A stretch of DNA of 64,000 bases from Telopea speciosissima (taxonomy: Eukaryota; Streptophyta; Magnoliopsida; Proteales; Proteaceae), in the NCBI RefSeq assembly GCF_018873765.1, contig NW_025317479.1, forward strand, positions 1 through 64,000. The letters are read 5' to 3'. The notes under the pieces were generated by a model. It was not told where the DNA came from. It made no database searches and saw only the letters and a list, made by a program, of their open reading frames with translations. The position numbers and the translations under genes are program-made. Shown one piece after another: positions 22,093 through 33,900 of this stretch (the stretch's first letter is position 1; each line of letters starts with the position of its first letter).

Positions 22093-23972
22093 AATGATTT
22101 GCTATTGTTTTGATGTTCTGACTTGGGGGACCTCACCCAGTGGCCATGGAACTTATGGGAAGGTGGAAAATGACCTAATTGCCCCTCTCCACAACTGTCC
22201 ATATAAGGGAATGCTTGGGAACCCAAGTGGGCCCCGTAGGACTTAGAAACCCTGCCTGTATTTGGTCCTACAACATTGTCAAGTTGAGGACAGCACTGTA
22301 AGTCTATTATGACCTAGGGTCAGGTACTAATACTGTAAATGACCATTTTACCCCTAGGCCACCATCTCTAGATGAAGCACTAGGACATAGTCCTAAGGCC
22401 CAGTGCAAGGCCCAGAGAATTCCAAGTGAAAACCAGCTGAACACCGGGTCAACCCAGTGAGCTCAGGTTAACCCTAGAACTACTAGAGATAGAATGGAAT
22501 ATTAAAATGACAATTTCTACTTTATATCTAGGATTTGATCCCACGCTCAAGGCCTACAACCAAACTGCAGTTGGAACTGAATTTGCAATCGAGTTCTTAG
22601 AACTAAACCCAGGTGAGTGAAGTATTATCATATGTGTATGTGTAACTGTGATAATATGCCGGCAGTTAAGAATCTTAAATTATAAATGCTGTGTTATCTA
22701 ATTTTGTTCAATTACTCAAATTACTACACATTGATTGTCTGTTGATCAACACTGTGAATTTTATCTGATGAATGTGAATGTTAGACTAGATGCCACAGTC
22801 GGCTTGGAAATGAGGCCTATGGTAGCCCGTAGAATGGGATACTATTAATACCGCCCGACTCATACGATGCCATATAGACATGGGGCTAGAGTTTCATCAC
22901 CCATACTATGCACCCTTGCCAACAAGGGTTAAGGTGTTGGATGCCTGTGAGGGTGACCATATGTGTATATGAGAAAAGAAAAAGAAATGAAAAAGAAAGA
23001 AATGTGTTTGCACCGGAATGGTGATTATGGGCTATAAGCCAGAAATTAAAAGAAAAGAGAAAAGTAATGGATTGCCCTATAGGTTAATCACAGAGGGTTG
23101 GTCGGGTTGACCTTGGTGAACGAATGCGGGAGCTAACTCTCCGACAACTCAATGGGTGTATCACAGGAAGGGGTAACCAAACCCGCACCAGGGATACATG
23201 TATTGGGGATTGTAGTAGCACTGACCTGATTTAGTTGTATTGTTAGGTGGCTAATAAATAAACTAGACTTGCATATCATGTAGGATCATGTGGATTGTGG
23301 TTGCATGTGCATGCATGATGATATGTTTTGCTCACGAGCTCAGTGGGGCTCACACTCTATTATATATGTTTTTCTTAGATGATTTTGCAGATCGATGTCG
23401 CTGTGGCATGGAGGCTCATTACGAGGAGGAGAGCCCTGGTTATTATGATGATATTGGTGTGGACCTCGACGGAGGCCATGCCGATGAAGCGTGCATTCTC
23501 GGTGGTCATTGATGAAGACCGTTGAAGAGTGCACCTGATGCTTTTTGTCTTGGGGACTCCTTTTTGTTTTTGTTAGGAGTTTACCCCCCCCCCCCCTTGA
23601 TTGTGGTTTTGCTGTAGTTTTTCTTACTTCCTTTTTGGGGTTGAGACAGCTCACCCTGTATATATATATATGTATTTTCTTGGCTTTTGTCCTTGTCAGC
23701 TTTACTCATCAGTTTGTGGGTAGTTTGGGGAATGTATCAGGACAAACACATGTATGTATATATTATCATCATTTCCCGTATTGCTATGCTTTCTCTCTTT
23801 GTTATTGTAATTGTAGTTTATCTGCAGCACTCTGATCTTACCTGTAGTAATGTGATGAATGTGGGACTGTGAATGTAATAACTGCTTCTAGATCCGTGGG
23901 ATTTGGCAGATTTCCATTACGCAATTCGGGTCACCTACCTAATCCTCCCAGGGGGTGGTTTGGGGTGTGACA

Positions 23973-24256
23973 ATATCAGTTGAACTCCCATTGTCCACCA
24001 GGATCCTCCCTACCGTGCAGTTGGCGATGACCATCTTAATCACCAAGGCATCATCATGGGAAGATTGTATATCTGCCCAGTCTTCATCAGTGAAGGTTAT
24101 GTGATAATCATTTCTCCTCCTTTTAACTATTGCCTCAGCCTGGAGTACAATCCGAGCGTGTTGCTTTCAGGAGTTTGAGGTTTCTCCTCCCATACCAGGC
24201 CCACCAAATATGGTTGTTATCTCCCTCAGGGGTACATTCTCGGCATGGGGCTTACC
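23973..24256 (-). pseudogene. I protease N-terminal part and gag-protease linker
   Basis: Minus-strand reading near 24050-23978 gives [18 protein letters not shown], the entrance and active-site loop of the retropepsin. Residues continue at 20682 after removal of the solo LTR. Upstream (24070-24256) is a linker with no clear domain. Confidence 0.75.
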
Positions 24257-25836
24257 TCAGTGTGGTTCCTCTTTATCAGCTCTGGGGGGTGATCTCTGTC
24301 TTCTCTCTGGCTCCCAAGCACGGTAATCTAGCCTACGGTCATTCCCTTCTTTCTTGACGAATCGGCTTAGGCGCCCTCTTTGGATGAGAGCCTCTATCTC
24401 ATCCTTCAGCTGTCTGTACTCCTCGGTATCGTAACTGTGGTCCTGATGAAAGCTACAGTACTTATTCTTGTTGCACTCATACGCCAGCTTGACCATCTTG
24501 GCCGGCCAACGTAGGGTCACCTAGTCTTTGATTTCATTTAATATGTGTGCTCGGGTATGAGTCAAGGCCATATAATCCGGCTCGGATTCCAGATCTGCAG
24601 CTTTGGGGACCCAAGCTTTCCTGTCATCTTTCTTTTTCCTACCATCCTTGTCATCTCGGCTGCATTTTGCGCCAACTTCTCGAGGGGTCTCCTCCTTCGT
24701 TTCCTGAGCTTTCTTCTCGATTTTATCTTCTTTCTCAGCCGTAAGAACTTTGGCCAAGTTGATATACTTTTCACATCTTAAAAACAACTCATACATGTCT
24801 CCTGGTTCGTCTATGATTAAGGACTTTTTCAACTTAACATCTCGGATTCTGCTACGCAATGCCTGGAACATCACCATTTGATCTCAGTTTCGTCCCTCCA
24901 GGGTTTCTTTATTGAACCTTATAAGAAAACCCCTGATGGATTCGTCGGGGTGCTGCTTTATGGCCAGAAGATTGGCAACTATTTTCTTATGAACTCTACT
25001 ACTCACAAAGTGAGCCAAGAAGGCCTGGCCCAGATCTGTGAAATTGGAGAGAGACCATGGAGGGAGCCGAGAGAACCACTGTCGCGCTGCTCCCTTCAGG
25101 GTGGAGGGGAAGGCCTTGCACATTATAGCATCTAAAGCGCCTTGGAAGAACAGGAGGGACTTCAAATTTTCCAGGTGATCCTCAGGATCCGTGGTGCCTG
25201 CATATTGCTCTATGGTTGGCATCTTGAACGCTTTTGGGAGGGGCTCGAACCGAACCTCATTCGTGAATGCCAAGGCCATAGTGAAGTGAAAGTTGTGAAT
25301 CAGGGCTTGGTTCTTTCCCCTTATGACTTCTTGAATTTGGTCTTGGAGTTCCAAGACTTTGTCCTTTAGGGCTTGCTCTAACTTTGTCATGTGCGAATCT
25401 TAATTCTTGGCATTTCTCGGCATCTCCTTGTTCCTTTGTCGGGTGTTGTTTGCATTACTATGGTTCTCACTCTGCTCCGGGGAACGAGATCTTCCTTCGT
25501 TTGGCGGTGGTGGAGGAGGTATGGGGATCCCTTGCAGGACACCATGCTGCATCTCCAACATCTGCTCCATCTTATCAACCCAGCGGCCTGCATTGCGTCG
25601 AACTGTTCCACTGTTATGTAGTGTGGTGGGTCCCCTCAGAGCCTTGGCTGAGTCTCGTCCTGACTCGGCAGCTCCTGGTCTTCTGCGATAAGATCTTCAC
25701 CTTCTTGTCGGGAAGCAGTTGGACGGGTTAAGGCTCCTCCCTGACCAGCGGCAAAAGGTCCTGGAGGAGGAATAGCCGCTACGGCGGCGGCGGATTGAGT
25801 GATCCTTGACTGGTTTCTTGTATTGGTCATGGTGGG
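24257..25836 (-). pseudogene. I Gag
   Basis: Minus-strand frames at 25830-25636, 25390-24884, 24877-24521 and 24520-24257 together form a Tat-type Gag. It has an N-terminal region starting M-T-N-T-R-N-Q, a capsid with TTDPEDHLENLKSLLFFQG, CKAFPSTLKGAARQWFSRLP and HPDESIRGFLIRFNKETL, and a C-terminal C/H segment YCSFHQDHSYDTEEYRQLK. Breaks fall near 25385, 24880 and 24520, the last two being single stops between otherwise adjoining frames. It no longer makes one product. Confidence 0.82.
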
Positions 25837-25861
25837 ATCTTCGTAGGTCTTTATTCTCCAG

Positions 25862-25879
25862 TTCCCACAGACGATGCCA
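25862..25879 (-). other. I primer-binding site
   Basis: In element sense TGGCATCGTCTGTGGGAA, two bases inside the LTR. It resembles the TGGCGCCGTCTGTGGGAA form common in Tat elements with one or two transitions; I do not assign the tRNA. Confidence 0.7.
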
Positions 25880-25881
25880 AA

Positions 25882-26322
25882 TGTTGTGTAAAGATTTCTG
25901 CCGGAGAGAAATCTATCGGCGGCACAACTGATATGCTAATGAAATAACTAGAGGGAATTTGGAATAACGGAGATGAGACTATGAAATACTCTTTCTTTAT
26001 TGAACACTGAATATAGGTAATTGAGTTCTCTCTTTACATGAGGGTCTAGCCCTTAATTTATAGTAATGGATGCAAGGTTGGGCCATCCTTCCCCTTTCTG
26101 TAGTTTCCTTTTTTGGGTGCACAGTCTTAGGAAAGCTCCCATTCCTATTGAGATTCCCCCGTGAATCTTGGGATCTCCACGATTCTTGATGCAAGTGGGA
26201 CCTTCTCTTGGTGGTTACGTAACTACCGCAGTGGGGCCTAACTTCATAACCATCAAGCGTGTGGGAGTGTCTCCAAGCACGCCTGCAACTTTCTTTGCTT
26301 TGTGAATTGTGGGCAGTCCACA
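25882..26322 (-). repeat. I 5' LTR (about 441 bp)
   Basis: On the plus strand it starts TGTTGTGTAAAG next to the PBS and probably ends AGTCCACA at 26322; beyond that, sequence reads as K coding sequence. The right border is inferred because no second LTR is present. It is far shorter than the other LTRs here. Confidence 0.6.
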
Positions 26323-28999
26323 TGTATAGTCAAGATTTGAAGTACAAATTATGGCGTATTAGAAACCTTAAGGCAAGGAGCCAAAGAAGGATTTTTCAAT
26401 TTCATTATGAGGTTTTGCAAGAAGGCATCTAGGATGTGGAAACGTCGGAATGAAGCAAAGCAAGTATAAATGATACTAGAGAACTTATACGGGGAGTACC
26501 ATGACCATCTCTACTGTCAGCACATCAAAACCTTAGAAGCACTCATCGCTACAGGAAAGCGGATTGAGGACAAGCTCTTCAAAGGAAAGCAAGCCCAGGC
26601 TTCGACCAAGGAGGCCTCTAGATCTTACCTTAACAAGAACAGCAAAGTAGGAAGAGGGAAGGGTCCTGAGGTGAATGCAGTCACTACTAGCCAATACATT
26701 GAGAAGAGGATTTTACAGACAACCACTGTGCCACTGGTTATCCAAGCAGAACAGCCAGCCTCTCCTAGATAGTTTACTTTTGATAATATGACTCCTACTC
26801 GCCTCTTCTTCAAGCTCAAGAGGGAAGGGATGCTGGATGTCATACGGCTAAAATATGTAGATTTGGCCAATCCACCTTCAGGATACAAGCCAAAATTTCA
26901 TTGCTACTACAACAATCAGAAAGGTTATTAGACCGATAGATACATACACCTTAAGCATGCCATACAAGACTTGATTGACGCAGGGAAGATAGCATTGAAA
27001 GTGGAACAACAGCCCAATGTAACTACTAACCCTCTGCCAAACCATGGGGTGAATATATTGCAAGAGGATGTTCCTTGTGAAAACGCAACATTCATGATCC
27101 AACCTACAAGGTAAGGGAGGAAATTGATGGATTCTCAAAATTATAGGGCTATCCTAGCAGTCCAAACCAAGGAAAATGAGAAGAAAAGAAAGGAATTGGA
27201 AGCTCTGAGGCACAGGTCGAATGAAGGATTCTCCGACTTTGTCAGAAGATTCTGTGAAGAAGCAGACCAAATGCAACCTCGTCTAATGGAGGAAGAGCAT
27301 GCAGGCAGAATCCTAGAAAACCTACATGGAGTTATCATGAGTATCTTTACCCTCAGAGGTGTGAGATACTGGAAGCATTCTCCACCTTGAAGGGGTCACT
27401 TAATGAAAATGAACTTGACTCCCTGAGATAATCCATGGAATCTATAAATGCCTTGGAAGAAGGGACAACGGGTGTAGACCCAACCACTCTAATTTGGCCT
27501 GTACGAGGTCTCTTGAAGGAGTTAAAAAGAATTTGGAGGGATAAGGTGCGTCACATGGGGTAAATGGACCTCCTAGCAGAAGCTAGAACCAACATCAGCA
27601 ATTTCCTAAGAGACATGTATAGGAGAGAAATGATTAAAGCTCAACCAACACCTTTACACGGCCAAAGCCGATACGCTCAGAAGAGGAGGGCAAAAAGGAT
27701 GATGGTATGTGTTTACTATGCAAGAACCAACTGTAATGGAAAATTTCGAGAAGGTGGACAGCGGTGTGACCGAGGGAAGGGAATAGCTTCCAACCATCTT
27801 ACGATGTAGCTGGAATACCTAGAGAATCGGTTAGACAGTCTTGGGCCTCATGCACAATTGAGGAAGTTTGGATTCACCGACTACAAGATCAGCCACATGG
27901 CATATATGGAAAACTCAGAAGATGAAGAAGAATGTGCTAACCCGACGGTTCACATTCAACCCATTAGGGGAGAGCCACCTGAAGATAATATGAAAGACAT
28001 TGAAGAAGTCACACCAAGCTTGATCCAGGCCGTATCTGCACTGGCCATTGGCGAGACTCTCTCTGGAGACACTTTCCTTATCCAGAGGGGAGGAGGTACC
28101 GATGACAGTGAAGAAGAAGACTTTGAGTCACATTCTGAACATGAGTTCTCCATTGAAACTGCAATAAACAATATTGGAGCATATGATGATAGAATCGACC
28201 CAACTGATCTCATCCAACCCATACCTCCCAGAAATGAGGGAAGTAGCAGCAGCGAGGGAGAAAGGTCCCCCGAAAATCCAAGAAGAGCATGGTTCATCAA
28301 AGAAGAAGACTTCGATAAATGGGGAATGAGCATCCAAGTGCAAGACATCCTTGAGCTAATATCCATAGCTAACAACATCATGTATCAAGCAACTTCCAGC
28401 TTCCCGAACATGATGTGCGGCCATTTGGTAAAATAAGTTGAAAAGATAGAATTACCTATAGAAGAAGATGCACTTTAGAGAATGTTGCATGAGCTGAGGA
28501 ACATGGTTTGGCTGAACCTGGCATTAACCAAGGATTTTTTTGGGAACCCACCCTAATATCCTATGTTATACTCAGTTCAGTTCCCCTATGCCGATCCACC
28601 AAGAATGATGGAAGAGTGGGACAATTGGGTCGGTAACATGAATACCGACGACCCGTACTTTGATCCAACCAAAGGGATTCACCCTATTGATAGTAGTGGG
28701 GAAGAAGAAGAGGACCCAAGTCATCAGGATTCTGAAGAACAGTCAGAGGAAGAAACATCTAGTGAAAGTCTGAACGACAAAGTAATGGATGAAGACCCTG
28801 GTAATGAACTACCCAGGGAAGCATCTGAAGCAGAGGAAGAACCTAATGCCAACCAGTATGAGGAAATTTGTGGGCCAAGAGCTTGGTCCCTCTCATTTGA
28901 AGTAAGGGGGATCCTCAGAATGGTTGATAAGATTCACCAAATGCTCTTTAAGGTAATTCCTACCGACAAAAGCTATCAGGAAGAACTGCAACGGCAATT
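26323..28999 (+). pseudogene. K: gag-like coding remnant with acidic repeat tail
   Basis: One plus-strand frame with many isolated stops and a few frameshifts, truncated by the C insertion at 29000. It holds a capsid-like segment (LETLRQGAKEGFFNF, ILENLYGEYHDHLY), a basic linker, a C/H segment (FHCYYNNQKGY, IQDLIDAGKI, NPLPNHGVNIL), then a second copy of the capsid-like segment (LEALRHRSNEGFSDFVRRF, ILENLHG) from 27200. From 27560 comes a basic segment (RTNISNFLRDMYRREM). From 27858 come two acidic, serine-rich units, each ending in a PRAW-type motif (PRRAWFIKEEDF; GPRAWSLSFEV). The gag-like half resembles Tat-type Gag; the tail is not recognised. Confidence 0.6.
28995..28999. other. Expected target site of element C (left copy)
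   Basis: gcaat directly before the C 5' LTR; the partner lies beyond the window because the C 3' LTR is split by D. Confidence 0.5.
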
Positions 29000-29540
29000 G
29001 TAATACCTCGACCCAAGAATTTTATTTTGATATTGGTTTATTGCCTTACTTTTTATATGACTGGACTGGATGGTAGGGAATCGATTTTCATGTTGATATT
29101 GTTAATTTATGGTAAGATTTCATGTAATTATGATTTTTACATGTTTTATAATGAATTATAAGCATGAGTATGATTGTTGGTCATGTATAGCCATGTAAGG
29201 TTATTTATGTGATTTTATAACCCTTGATCTACGTATATAGACTATGTATTGATTTTATACATTATGGTACATTTTTATACACTATGGTTTATAATTTAAA
29301 GTGTATGAAAGATATATTTGGTTCACTTTTTGATTCATAGTTTACTATTTGGTTCATGTTGGTTCTTTGTGAGTTACTTTTTGGTTCAATGAAATAGGAA
29401 AACAAGGACATTATAGAAAACTCACTAGAAGGATTCCAAATACTAATTCACTATAGGTTGTGAACAAAAGGAAAAGAAGAGTTTAAGTGAGGGTTTAATG
29501 GGAAAATTACAAAAGGAAAAGAAGAGTTAAGTGAGGACAT

Positions 29541-29780
29541 AAAGGAGATTTCAAGTAAGATATATATTAATGAGGGGATATAATAGGAAAGAAGAAGATA
29601 ATGAAAGGGCATAAAGGAGATTTCAAGTAAGATATTAATAATGAGGGGATATAATAGGAAAGAAGAAGATAATGGAAGGGCATAAAGGAGATCTCAAGTA
29701 AGATGTAAATTAATGAGGTGATAAGATGGGAAAGAAGAAGACAATGGAGGGGCATAAGGGAGATTTCAAGTGAGATAAAT
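29541..29780. repeat. 72-bp tandem repeat in C 5' LTR
   Basis: Units at 29541-29612, 29613-29683 and 29684-29755, plus a partial fourth, each beginning aa(a)ggagattt/ctcaagta. The same array is at 35230-35470 in the 3' LTR. Confidence 0.85.
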
Positions 29781-31299
29781 CTAAGAAAGAGAGGGAGTCA
29801 TTTTAAGAAAGAGGGAGAGTTATTCTAAGAAAGAGAGAAGAGAAAGAAAAACAAGAAAAGAAAAGAGAGGGAAGGAAAATCGTGGAAGAGGGGAGTGAGT
29901 CCTTTTGGGATTCGAGTGTCCAAATTCCAGGGTTTTGTGCGAAGATTTCCAAGGCTAAGTTGAAGATTGGAGCTTGGAATATTGTGGAGTGAAGGGCCAA
30001 AGCTAGGATCAAGACTTGGTTCTTCAACAAGGTAGGTTCCCCATCCTTGAATCCTCAATTTTTGTCTCTTGAGAGAAGATTTCATAAATGGAATGGAAGA
30101 ATAGGGCTTTGATGCTTGAGGATGCATTATGAATTTTATATGGATTCAGGCATAAATTATTCATGTTATATGGATGTTTTTCTAAATCTAAATCATGGTA
30201 TTGAAGCATGGAAAATTCGGATACAAGAGGTGATGAGAGAAAAAGTAAATGATTTTTCTTGTTTCTGAAATTTCTGGGTTGGACAGAACAGTAGCCCAAG
30301 ATTATTCATGCTATCCATTATAGTTAAGGAACCATTAATGGTCTTAAATAATTATTGGGAGTATATATATGTGTTAATATGGTCTCCTGTAAATTTCATT
30401 AAGAAATAAGTTGATTTGATATGTGTATAAATTCGTGCTCCCAGACAGGTAACTATTAGGGTAGTTTTCTGTACCCGACATTGAGAGATGTGTTTGAGGT
30501 ACCTATAATTTGAATTTTAATCTAATTTTTGGAATGAATGAACTTTAATCAGTCTTATAAACCCTCAAAAAATATTGAAGACATTTGAATTCAGGAGAAT
30601 GGATTTATGATTTTTACAAGTTCATGACTCCAATTCTGTCTTAGTCAGAAGGGTGTTTTTGATATATTTGGAACTCTATGTTAGGAGGGGTTTCAAGATG
30701 TATGGTCTTATTATGAAACAACTAAATGGATGTTAGCTTTCAGTATCCACTGACCTTGTGCAATATTAAGCACTTTAAGTATTTATTTTATATTTTTATA
30801 TCACACTAGGTAAAACAGTGACATAACAGAATTTTACAATTGATGATTTCCACTAGAATCTATCTTGGATTGAAGAGATTTTAAGCTTGTTTAAGGATCT
30901 GAGATAAAAACCCTAAGTTTTGGGGTTTTGTTAGAAGAACAAGGACCCTCGAAAGGCTGACATTAATTGGACGATCGGAATGCAAAAGTGTTTGTAAGGA
31001 AGCATTGTTAATCGATGATTAATATTGTAGAATGAATACATATATGTTTATGCAATGTTTATGGTGATATTTAGTAAAGATTCCTTGATATGACTATGTT
31101 AGGCCTCTATATGCTTGAATGTTGAATGATCTTATGGTTATTAATGAGAATGTAAATGGTACATGGTTCTATGAATGATGACAAAAAAAAAAGATTAACA
31201 AAGAATGAAAATGAAAAGAAAGTTAAGTGCCGACAAGCCCAGCCAACATACAACCCGGTGCTCATGAAGTGCCTATGAAGATGGGTGTTGAGGCCATCA

Positions 31300-31397
31300 C
31301 TGAACCTATTCCAGTGGTTTGTAACTGGAGCCATTTTGATGGTACGACTGAACCCATTCTAGTGGTTTGTAACTATAGCTACTTCGGTAGTACGACG
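31300..31397. repeat. Two-unit tandem repeat in C 5' LTR
   Basis: The unit begins ctgaacc.attc.agtggtt and ends with a ggtacgac-type sequence; two copies. The matching pair in the 3' LTR is at about 36987-37085. Confidence 0.75.
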
Positions 31398-32046
31398 GAG
31401 ACATACTAGATAAAGATTTAAGACTGAAATGAAATGAAAATGATAAAATTAATGAAATGTTACTGATAGATAAACAATTGAAAGATTGATGGAAATTGGC
31501 TGATTGAATGAGTATTATTCAAATGATAAGGAATGATGCCATGCTTATATATAAAAAATGAAATTTTAATTGCATGTTATATTGTGAGCATGATTGGCAA
31601 TGTCATTTCTTATTGGGTGTTAGCTCATTCCTTGAATGATAATCTTTTTACAGATAAGACAGGCGTGAATAAGGACAAGGGCATTGCTATTATCGAGCAA
31701 GATGAAGACTGATGATCTGAGGATCATTTTGGAGTCTATTACTTTAAAATAGATAGAACTCTTCTATCGTAAAGGATATTTATGTTGAAGGAAAATCTTG
31801 AACCCGGATGACTGTAAATATTTTTAAAGTTCTATTCCTCTCCTTGGAGAGTATGGATTGTAGACGTTAGAGCCATCAGTACCATGTTTTAAGTTTTAAA
31901 TAGTTATCTTCCACTTACTATTATGTCTTTAATTTTATACACTTTGATTATACTGAAGGCTTAACCGAATGTTTTCCTGTGCGGTCCCGACTGGACTTTG
32001 GTGTCATGGGCCCCACCTAGTCCTTGGATCGGGGTCGTTACAGTCT

Positions 32047-32064
32047 TGGTATCAGAGCGATGGG
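32047..32064 (+). other. C primer-binding site (initiator tRNA-Met)
   Basis: TGGTATCAGAGCGATGGG, four bases inside the LTR; matches the 3' end of plant initiator tRNA-Met over its first 12 bases. Confidence 0.88.
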
Positions 32065-32255
32065 TTTAGATAGATTCTGTAGACTAGTGGTCTGATGGCA
32101 TAGAAATGCTAACTGAACAGAACTGAATTGAATGAGAACTGGATGGAATTGATTATCAATGTAAATGGACTGTTTTGAATGATGGATGATATTGAATTGA
32201 TAGTCCTTTTTATGGATGAGGAATTGATTGAATCCATGTTTTTGGTGACCTGGTA

Positions 32256-33311
32256 ATGGCACCCAAGAGAAGAAGAGGTAGAGGCCAGATTGAAGTGCCC
32301 CAAGAGAGCCCTGCAACACCAGTGAATGAAGGGCAAACTCAGATGGAACCAGTACTAGATGCTATTGGCAACCTTGTGGGGGCATTACAGAACCAAACTA
32401 ATTGGGTAGAGGTGACTGCTCAAGCTACACCAACTGTTGGTAGTGGCAGCAGAAGGGAAGTGACTGAGACTGAGGACAAGCATGTCCTTATGGATTTTAA
32501 GAAGCTCCATTCGGTAGCTTTCAAGGGAACAGATGCTGATCCAGCTGTTTCCACACAGTGGATTAGTGACTTAGAGAAGGTTTATGAAGTGATCAGGTGC
32601 ACTAATGCACAAAAGGTTATGTGTGCCACCTTTATGCTTCAAGGAGAAGCGGATCAGTGGTGGAAAATGACTAAGCCCATATTGGAAGCAGGTGATAGGC
32701 AAATCACCCAGGATGAATTCAAGGTAGCTTTTGATCATAAGTTTTTCCCACCTTGTGTAAAGCAAAAAAAAATCTTTGAGTTCATGCATTTAACTCAAGG
32801 AAGCCAAACAGTGATGATGTATGAGAGGAAGTTTGAGGAACTATCTAGGTATGCACCACAGATGGTGAGTACAGAGGAGATGAAAGCTCAACAGTCTGAG
32901 CAAGGCTTAAGGGTGGAGATCCAAAAGAGTATCTCTCCTATGCAACTAAAGACATATGCTGAAGTAGTCCACAAATCTCAGATTTATGAGGCTGTGGAGA
33001 AGAATGCAACAAAGGATGAAGAAGTTGAACCAAAGAAAAAGTTCAAGAAGAGTTTTGCTACCCATACAGCAAACAAGGACAATTGGAAGAAATTCCATAA
33101 GAAAAAGCCCCAAGGAAATGTTGACTGCAAGAAGTGTGGTAAGAACCACAAGGGTGATTGTTTGGGGGGAACGTTCATTTGCTTCAAGTGTAAGGAACCT
33201 GGACATCTTGCAAGGAATTGTCCAACTCTGAAGGAGCAGCCAGAGCGAAACCCCCAAGGAGGGCAAGCCAATCAAAATTCCCAGAACAGAAAGGACACTC
33301 AGGGAAACTAG
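32256..33311 (+). CDS. C Gag
   Basis: An intact 351-residue frame starting at an ATG 213 bases after the LTR. Residues about 70-230 form the retrotransposon Gag capsid domain (CTNAQKVMCATFMLQGEADQ, WWKMTKP, KFFPPCVKQKK). The C-terminal part is lysine-rich, then has two zinc-knuckle motifs: CKKCGKNHKGDC (variant spacing) and CFKCKEPGHLARNC (canonical CX2CX4HX4C). A TAG at 33309-33311 ends it; the frame continues open into the protease, as expected for one Gag-Pol frame with a nonsense change. Being intact, it could still supply particles. Confidence 0.9.
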   Translation: MAPKRRRGRGQIEVPQESPATPVNEGQTQMEPVLDAIGNLVGALQNQTNWVEVTAQATPTVGSGSRREVTETEDKHVLMDFKKLHSVAFKGTDADPAVSTQWISDLEKVYEVIRCTNAQKVMCATFMLQGEADQWWKMTKPILEAGDRQITQDEFKVAFDHKFFPPCVKQKKIFEFMHLTQGSQTVMMYERKFEELSRYAPQMVSTEEMKAQQSEQGLRVEIQKSISPMQLKTYAEVVHKSQIYEAVEKNATKDEEVEPKKKFKKSFATHTANKDNWKKFHKKKPQGNVDCKKCGKNHKGDCLGGTFICFKCKEPGHLARNCPTLKEQPERNPQGGQANQNSQNRKDTQGN

Positions 33312-33845
33312 AAGCCAAGAGCCCCTGGTAGGGTTTTTGCAATGACTAAGAAGGATGCAGAGGCGTCTCCCTCTGTTGTGGCAGGTATGCTGAAAATCTC
33401 TGGAATACCTGCTTATGTCCTATTTGATTCGGGATCCACTCATAGTTTTGTATCAAGTACCTTTGCTACTAGATTGAATGTTATGCCAAAAGTTTTGAAT
33501 TACCGATTGTGTTTGTCTACACCTTCTGGACGAATGATAGAAACAAAATTATTTTGTGAAGCATGTGATGTAGAGATTATGGAGAGAAAATTGGCTGTAG
33601 ACTTAATTCTATTAGAAATGAAGGATTTTGATGTTATACTTGGAATGGATTGGCTAGCAGCATATTATGCTAGTGTTCTTTGTTTTGAAAAGAGAGTAGT
33701 CGTAAGACCTGTGAAGGAACCAAAGTTTGAATTTTCTGGGATGATGATAGGAACTCCGCCATCGGTGATAATTTCGATGATGCAAGCCCGAAAGTTGCTA
33801 AGGCAAGGATGCCAAGGATTTTTAGCTTCAGTTGTTGACACTTAA
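33312..33845 (+). CDS. C aspartic protease
   Basis: In frame with gag after the TAG. The active site reads YVLFDSGSTHSFVS and the C-terminal motif FDVILGMDWLAAYYA, typical of Tekay protease. It ends in TAA at 33843-33845 just before the RT tether; a nine-T run near 33886-33895 then shifts the frame. ATG 33342 is internal and not a real start. Confidence 0.82.
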   Translation, partial: KPRAPGRVFAMTKKDAEASPSVVAGMLKISGIPAYVLFDSGSTHSFVSSTFATRLNVMPKVLNYRLCLSTPSGRMIETKLFCEACDVEIMERKLAVDLILLEMKDFDVILGMDWLAAYYASVLCFEKRVVVRPVKEPKFEFSGMMIGTPPSVIISMMQARKLLRQGCQGFLASVVDT

Positions 33846-33900
33846 GTGAAGGGATCAGTTTTAACTGATGTACCTATTGTGAGGGATTTTTTTTTCGGAC

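Larger units (their letters stand above)
20683..23972 (+). repeat. Solo LTR of the B family, plus orientation (3290 bp)
   Basis: Starts TGTCAAACC and ends GGGGTGTGACA, the reverse complement of the B LTR ends, and aligns with them along its length. No internal region is attached. The flanks are atgtc (20678-20682) and atatc (23973-23977), a TSD with one mismatch. Product of recombination between the two LTRs of an element inserted in the protease of I. A plus-strand TATA-like TATATATA at 21297-21304 fits this orientation. Weak ORFs inside are not supported as genes. A C run lies near 23585-23597. Confidence 0.9.
7160..26322 (-). mobile_element. Element I: Tat-like Ty3/gypsy retrotransposon, interrupted and 3'-truncated
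   Basis: Minus-strand element in three segments: 7160-9945, 20612-20682 and 23973-26322. It is interrupted by A (9946-20611) and a solo LTR (20683-23972), both inside the protease domain. Order in element sense: 5' LTR, PBS, gag, protease, RT, RNase H, second RNase H, integrase N-terminus. It ends inside integrase at about 7160; the rest of integrase and the 3' LTR are gone. Gag sequence and two RNase H domains point to the Tat lineage. Confidence 0.85.
29000..32042 (+). repeat. C 5' LTR (3043 bp)
   Basis: TGTAATACC...GGGTCGTTACA. It contains three 72-bp tandem units (29541-29755) and a two-unit 45-50-bp repeat (31300-31397). It aligns with 34688-37202 with scattered substitutions and small indels, so the insertion is older than A. 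Many ORFs on either strand are low-complexity shadows. Confidence 0.92.

Noticed and set aside
21308..22226. Small ORFs on both strands in the solo LTR
   Set aside because: LTR sequence; the corresponding frames are not kept in the two B LTRs.
24521..25731. Plus-strand ORFs opposite the gag of I
   Set aside because: Shadows of Tat-type Gag on the minus strand.
29567..30299. Several minus-strand ORFs of 62-100 residues, repeated at 35140-35847
   Set aside because: They are translations of the 72-bp tandem array and A/G-rich LTR sequence of C; low complexity, no family resemblance.
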